Source: Ferrovibrio sp. (GTDB lineage: Bacteria; Pseudomonadota; Alphaproteobacteria; Ferrovibrionales; Ferrovibrionaceae). Taken from it: a stretch of 64,000 nucleotides of DNA. Shown here piece by piece: positions 63,877 through 64,000 of the stretch; within the stretch, counting starts at the first letter, position 1; each line of letters begins with the position of its first letter. The translations under genes were made by a program, and so were the position numbers. Under the pieces are notes generated by a model, which did not search any database, was not told where the DNA came from, and saw only the letters and a list, made by a program, of their open reading frames with translations. Location: the NCBI RefSeq assembly GCF_017994015.1, contig NZ_JAGOLP010000011.1:31023-95022 (forward strand), written 5' to 3'.

Positions 63877-64000
63877 AGTGTTTTTTTAGCATGGTTTGCT
63901 GAACGCCAGATGAATATGGGGCTCAGGATCAGTTCAGCCAAGCGCTGGCATAACAACGGGGTCGGGCTGCAACGGGTGGCCCAAAACCAAGGGATGTTGA
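63877..64000. promoter_or_regulatory. Promoter region upstream of pepSY
   Basis: The last 124 bases carry no recognisable gene. On the minus strand an A-rich run (complement of TTTTTTT at 63881-63887) directly precedes the ATG. The region presumably carries the promoter of the pepSY-regulator-kinase unit; no operator is clear. Confidence 0.3.

Overview
The window reads as about 64 kb of chromosome from a GC-rich alphaproteobacterium, probably Rhodospirillales-like. This is inferred from codon bias, tripartite tricarboxylate (Tct) and Liv transporter sets, a complete cytochrome c maturation system I, PhoP/PhoQ-like signalling, a short Caulobacter-sized flagellin and Gram-negative envelope genes. 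Coding density is very high. No insertion sequence, prophage, CRISPR array, tRNA or rRNA is visible. No gene-free stretch exceeds 300 bases; the longest is 34792-35076.

Layout. 1-8054 (minus): a MocR-type regulator followed by an amidohydrolase, a COG0523 metal-chaperone GTPase, an aldehyde dehydrogenase, a TauE/SafE exporter and a peptide-type binding protein cut by the window edge; probably one catabolic unit. 8177-10330: purU, a gamma-glutamylcyclotransferase-like gene, a DUF6356 gene and an Lrp regulator. 10327-15627: TctABC carboxylate uptake, an NTF2-like protein, an IclR regulator and an SDR oxidoreductase. 15703-19859: an LTA-synthase-like envelope phosphotransferase divergent from a two-component system. 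19856-24489: an XRE/MmyB-type regulator with perfect operator-like palindromes, a small membrane protein, an FkbM methyltransferase, a GH2-like secreted protein and an amidohydrolase. 24591-31802: an acyl-CoA ligase, HU, a short flagellin, an LpxH-like phosphoesterase, two FKBP isomerases, a DUF925 nucleotidyltransferase and an alpha/beta hydrolase.

31873-34791 encodes aconitase with an unusual histone-H1-like Lys/Ala N-terminal tail. 35077-43457 is a seven-gene unit for uptake and CoA activation of an organic acid (acyl-CoA synthetase, livGHM, binding protein, livF, PaaK-like ligase). 43487-50471 is ccmABCDEFGHI. 50555-54819 holds a small Ser/Gln-rich protein and an NMT1/TauA-type ABC system with a FAD oxidoreductase. 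54832-57754 has a glycosyltransferase facing a WbdD-like methyltransferase-kinase fusion, which lies downstream of a MarR regulator; the fusion's ribosome-binding site is buried in a long hairpin. 57870-63876 has a NUDIX hydrolase, then on the minus strand pepSY, a PhoP/PhoQ-like pair, dapF, mtaB and ftsY as a contiguous run.

The signals I consider least ordinary are the H1-like tail on aconitase, the coiled-coil-less WbdD-like fusion with its occluded start site, and the exact palindromes in front of the XRE gene.
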